A stretch of 64,000 nt of DNA from Symplocastrum torsivum CPER-KK1 (GTDB lineage Bacteria > Cyanobacteriota > Cyanobacteriia > Cyanobacteriales > Coleofasciculaceae): positions 62,001 to 126,000 of the forward strand of contig JAHHIF010000018.1 in assembly GCA_019358875.1 (NCBI GenBank), written 5' to 3'. Position numbers and translations under genes: made by a program. Under the pieces are notes generated by a model. The model did no database searches and had not been told where the DNA came from. It saw only the letters and a list, made by a program, of their open reading frames with translations. Positions 61,135 to 64,000 of this stretch are shown here, piece by piece. Each line of letters begins with the position of its first letter. Position 1 is the stretch's first letter.

Positions 61135-62157
61135 CTATCTCTCGTAAGGGTTTGCACTAATCCGCCCTTTATTGACACTTCTGAGATAGTAGCCCCTCGT
61201 TGGTCTATCTTTCAGGTCGAATGTACTATCACTCCCTACTCTCCATATCTTGTAGTTGGAGAAGGTTAGAGGAGTTTGCGGTTCGCAGACTTCAGGCATG
61301 TGGTCACCGAGTATGAAGTACGCTGGTCTTTTTCCCATAACCCTAGCTAAACCATTTTTGTCCACTACAACAGACGTTTCCTCGTCTACAGCTATGCCCA
61401 AGGCGCTATCAGATAAACCGTCTCTAATTAGGCGAGCAATGAAGGTCATGGTGCGACCCATCCTGTCCCGTGCATCAAAGTGTGTATCAGCAACAGTTCC
61501 CTTGAGATTTTCCCAATTGAAGAAATTGTCGGTGAAGCTAATATCCTCGTAAGGGTCTTCTAGCGCCTCTTCAGTTTCAACGGTGTCCGAACAAGCGTTG
61601 TAGACAAAATCACTTTGAATCATTGTGCCTGCACTGGTTCCCCCGATGCCGCCTCCTCTTGCATAAACAGACTCTACAGCCGTCTCAACTCCTGTTTTTT
61701 TGAAATTCCGGGCATATTCGCACTGGTCACCGCCAGTGAAGAAAATTACCTCAGCATTTCTAACTGTATCTACAACATCAGCTTTATTGGCATCCTCTCG
61801 ACTCGTGATGACAAGAGTTTCCACGGAGTCAACACCGTTCATTGCAAGGATTGGCGCGTTATAGCTATCATCGCCGGACGCTCGAATGACTACAACATCG
61901 ACCTTAGTGGCGCAGTTGGTACATCCCCTAACCTGATCGATCATCCACTCAATAGCAGGGTCTACGTCAGTACCACCACCACCCAAATCATGAGCAGGTC
62001 CAGCTAATGCCGGATTGACATCGCCAGCGTTGCCCTCCAAATAGCGTGTGACCTTTGCCTCAGCAGGTGATGCCACCAAAACTATGAGTAAAAACAGCAC
62101 CACCGCAAAACTTTTCAGCATTGTCCTTGTTATTAAATCCTTAGACCACAGACTCAT
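61135..62157 (-). CDS. secreted cyanophycinase-like S51 peptidase
   Basis: This 340-residue protein has a signal peptide (hydrophobic core FAVVLFLLIVLVA, cleavage after PAEA near 34). The peptidase S51 fold has VIFFTGGDQCEYA near 133-145 and the nucleophile elbow GGTSAGTM near 170-177, with Ser as nucleophile, plus DTHFDARDRMGR near 220-231, which fits the cyanophycinase active-site region. Cyanophycinase itself is cytosolic, and this exported form may degrade cyanophycin or other peptides outside the membrane. AGGA lies 8 nt before the ATG at 62157; a second ATG at 62121 would also give a signal peptide. Confidence 0.87.
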   Translation of the reverse strand: MSLWSKDLITRTMLKSFAVVLFLLIVLVASPAEAKVTRYLEGNAGDVNPALAGPAHDLGGGGTDVDPAIEWMIDQVRGCTNCATKVDVVVIRASGDDSYNAPILAMNGVDSVETLVITSREDANKADVVDTVRNAEVIFFTGGDQCEYARNFKKTGVETAVESVYARGGGIGGTSAGTMIQSDFVYNACSDTVETEEALEDPYEDISFTDNFFNWENLKGTVADTHFDARDRMGRTMTFIARLIRDGLSDSALGIAVDEETSVVVDKNGLARVMGKRPAYFILGDHMPEVCEPQTPLTFSNYKIWRVGSDSTFDLKDRPTRGYYLRSVNKGRISANPYER

Positions 62158-62334
62158 TGCTTTTTCCTAGACCAAAGCAAATCTTCCAAGGCTAAACTTT
62201 GTCACACCGCGATCGCACTTGTCTAGATGCCAGGAAAAGCTTGCTGACTAATCACCATGAAAAATGCGATCGCTTCTCTTGGGTTGTGAGTGCGATCGCA
62301 TTATCTTAAACAAGTTGTTCTACTTCAATTCAAA

Positions 62335-63189
62335 TTAACTTTGTAGTTGTCGCTGCGGAGGCATTACAACCTTCTTCGCTAAACCAAAAGTCTTTAATAC
62401 TTGAATCGCCCACCAAGTGACATCAACTTCCCACCATTTCCGTCCGGCTGGAGCAACATTTGGCTGAGCATGGTGATTATTGTGCCAGCCTTCTCCATAC
62501 GTTAAGATCGCCGCCCACCAAAGGTTACCAGAGTTATCATCTACCTCAAAGCTTCGATAACCTCGCATATGAGTTGCCGAATTAATCAACCAAGTGCTGT
62601 GCCAAAGTAACACTGTTCTGACAAACATCCCGTAGATGACAAACGACCATCCACCCAAGGCATAGAGCAACACTCCTAAGGGAATTTGCAGTAACAAGAA
62701 GTTGCGGTCAAGCCAGCGATAATATGGGTCTCGTGCTAAATCAGGCGCAGATTTCTTATAGTTTTCGTAGTTAAAAAACTCGTCGTTCTTGTAAAACAGC
62801 CAAAGCATGTGGCTCCACCAAAAACCCCGACGAGCTGAATATGGGTCTTTTACTTCGTCCTCTGTGTGAGCATGATGCTGACGGTGACCGGATACCCAAA
62901 AGATGGGGCTTCCTTGCAGTGCAAAGGCACCGATGGTCGTAATGATATACTCCAACCACTTTGGTACCTGAAAACTACGATGGGTTAAAAGTCGGTGATA
63001 ACCCAAGCAAATGCCGATGCTGCCAAATAGCCAGTGTAGAAAAATCGTGACTCCCACGGCTGACCAGGAGAAAAACCAAGGAGCCAGTAGTGCTAAAGCG
63101 TGAATTGCCGCGAAAAACGTCGCGCTAACCCAGTTAAAAGTTAAAGGCGGTCGAATTTCCGGGACAGCAGAGAGTGAGTTGTTAGTCAT
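62335..63189 (-). CDS. desC: acyl-lipid delta-9 fatty acid desaturase
   Basis: This 284-residue di-iron membrane desaturase adds the first double bond in acyl chains. The three histidine boxes are present: HRLLTH near 66-71, HRQHHAHTEDEVKDPY near 103-118 and EGWHNNHHAQPN near 234-245, separated by hydrophobic helix pairs. Length and box spacing fit the stearoyl-CoA/DesC group. I chose the ATG at 63189, which has GAGGGAAG upstream; the longer frame to 63249 would place a palindromic operator inside the gene. It is divergent from a TetR-family gene, with two palindromes between, so it is probably repressed by that protein. Confidence 0.92.
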   Translation of the reverse strand: MTNNSLSAVPEIRPPLTFNWVSATFFAAIHALALLAPWFFSWSAVGVTIFLHWLFGSIGICLGYHRLLTHRSFQVPKWLEYIITTIGAFALQGSPIFWVSGHRQHHAHTEDEVKDPYSARRGFWWSHMLWLFYKNDEFFNYENYKKSAPDLARDPYYRWLDRNFLLLQIPLGVLLYALGGWSFVIYGMFVRTVLLWHSTWLINSATHMRGYRSFEVDDNSGNLWWAAILTYGEGWHNNHHAQPNVAPAGRKWWEVDVTWWAIQVLKTFGLAKKVVMPPQRQLQS

Positions 63190-63231
63190 GAATCTTCCCT
63201 CTTTTGTAGAGAGGTCGTTATAGTGAGGAGA

Positions 63232-63248
63232 TGCAAGTAATACTTGCA
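63232..63248. promoter_or_regulatory. 17-bp perfect palindrome, proximal operator
   Basis: TGCAAGTA-A-TACTTGCA, a perfect 8+1+8 palindrome, 43 bp upstream of the desC start. It matches the second site below, and its size suits a TetR dimer. Confidence 0.75.
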
Positions 63249-63279
63249 CTCTTTAAATCTAACAACGGTTTTCTAAAAA

Positions 63280-63296
63280 TGCAAGTGTTACTTACA
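63280..63296. promoter_or_regulatory. 17-bp imperfect palindrome, distal operator
   Basis: TGCAAGTG-T-TACTTACA, the same motif with two changes, centred 48 bp from the first site and 20 bp before the TetR ATG. It would allow autoregulation. Confidence 0.7.
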
Positions 63297-63315
63297 TTTT
63301 TATGCCTTTATGCAT

Positions 63316-64000
63316 ATGCCTCGAACAAATTCTTCAACTCGACAGCGCTTAGTCAATGCAGCGCTTGAGTTATTTCGCTCTCAGGGCGTTATCGAGACGA
63401 CAACTCGGCAGATTGCAGAATTAGCACAGGTTAATGAAGTAACGCTGTTCCGCCAGTTCGGAAGCAAGCAAGGGTTGCTTTTGGCCTTGATTGAAGACTC
63501 TGCGGTGTTTACTCACCTGGGTGAATCCTTAAGAACGCAAGTAAATCAGACAAGCCATGTAGATGAGGCGCTAAGAAACTATGCAAGCGATCGCCTAAAA
63601 GCGCTAGAAAAGATTCCAGACTTACTGCGTTCAGTAGTTGGTGAGGCAGGGCAATACACCGTCGAAAATCGTCGGGCGCTAGGAAGAGGTATCACTCTCG
63701 CCAATCGTGATGTTGCCCACTATCTCGCAACCGTTATTGAGCGTGAGCAGCTACACTGCCGTTTACCTGCTGAAAAATTATCTAGCTTGCTCAATGTGAT
63801 GTTGTTCGGATATTTAGTCATCGAATTGACAAGCGAGTTCCATGAACTTTGGGAGAACCGTGAGGATTTTTTAGAGAGTTTAGTGGAGGTGTTCTTATAT
63901 GGAGCTGTTTCACCCTTACCAGAATCTTCAGCAGGTGCTGTCAGTCTAGACAAAGAGACTCCTTTAGAAGCAAGGAAAAATTCAAATGAGAAAGTAGCTG
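63316..64000 (+). CDS. TetR-family transcriptional regulator, 3' end outside window
   Basis: I translated this frame by hand; it stays open to the window end (228 codons). Residues 1-50 are a TetR DNA-binding domain: RQRLVNAALELFRSQGVIET, then TRQIAELAQVNEVTLFRQFGSKQGLL with the recognition helix. The remainder is a helical ligand and dimer domain (ELTSEFHELWENREDFLESLVEVF). The ATG at 63316 is chosen; ATG at 63310 is two codons upstream in frame. It is divergent from desC with two matching palindromes between, so it probably represses both and may sense an acyl-CoA or acyl-ACP, as FasR/DesT-type regulators do. Confidence 0.9.
   Translation, partial: MPRTNSSTRQRLVNAALELFRSQGVIETTTRQIAELAQVNEVTLFRQFGSKQGLLLALIEDSAVFTHLGESLRTQVNQTSHVDEALRNYASDRLKALEKIPDLLRSVVGEAGQYTVENRRALGRGITLANRDVAHYLATVIEREQLHCRLPAEKLSSLLNVMLFGYLVIELTSEFHELWENREDFLESLVEVFLYGAVSPLPESSAGAVSLDKETPLEARKNSNEKVA

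Noticed and set aside
62200..62310. Cluster of GCGATCGC octamers as a possible operator array
   Set aside because: HIP1 octamers are spread over the whole window and are a general cyanobacterial feature.

Overview
This is chromosomal DNA from a cyanobacterium, most likely a filamentous or mat-forming one. The HIP1 octamer GCGATCGC recurs throughout. The window also holds an OCP C-terminal-domain homologue, a DUF3285 small membrane protein, an ABA4-like protein, a group 3 sigma factor of the SigF type, a cyanophycinase-like protein and an acyl-lipid desaturase. No tRNA, rRNA, CRISPR array or intact transposase was seen.

Layout. (1) 1-4.7 kb: a minus-strand export protein (PqqD-like, degenerate M50-like and HlyD regions, cut by the window edge), a TPR protein and a small coiled protein. 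(2) 5.0-10.8 kb: an accessory island with two tandem sulfotransferases, two related beta-propeller proteins and a SyrP/TauD-like Fe(II)/2-oxoglutarate oxygenase, which looks like a small-molecule or glycan tailoring set. (3) 11-13.7 kb: a small unknown protein, a HAD phosphatase, queG and the OCP-CTD homologue. (4) 14-30 kb: a dense signalling region with an RsbW-like kinase, an RsbU-like phosphatase with a receiver domain, a NarL-type regulator, two phytochrome-type histidine kinases, an Rcp1-like receiver, a hybrid kinase and a large membrane-bound sensory PP2C phosphatase. (5) 29.9-39.2 kb, minus strand: an exopolysaccharide locus with a STAS protein, a BcsC-like outer-membrane barrel, two DUF3131 proteins, a cellulose-synthase-like glycosyltransferase and a second STAS protein. 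(6) 39.7-57.5 kb: mostly housekeeping genes (ATP-grasp ligase, methyltransferase, pepP, cyclase, trpG, dgkA, ybeY, prfB with its programmed frameshift, a Bax-inhibitor-like protein, sigF, an SDR-CIA30 fusion, acyP). (7) 57.6-61.1 kb: a frameshifted ATPase-TPR gene followed by a VapBC-like pair. (8) 61.1-64 kb: a cyanophycinase-like protein and a desaturase divergent from a TetR regulator, with two matching 17-bp palindromes between them.

The most striking observation is the glycosyltransferase at 30337-32736. A complete RsbW-type GHKL ATPase (anti-sigma/serine kinase) domain is inserted inside its catalytic domain, between the first aspartate motif and the DxD motif. Two closely related STAS antagonists, the usual partners of RsbW, flank this locus, and a sensory PP2C phosphatase, the usual activator, lies convergently next to it. 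Together they suggest that partner switching acts directly on a polysaccharide synthase instead of, or in addition to, acting through a sigma factor. A SigF-type sigma factor and a separate RsbU/RsbW pair are also in the window.

Other points of interest are three enzymes whose catalytic motifs are lost (M50-like, AhpD-like and metallo-beta-lactamase-like), a duplicated relic of a gene start upstream of a STAS gene, and a double-hairpin intergenic repeat family with co-varying stems. All functional calls are from reading motifs; no database search was run.
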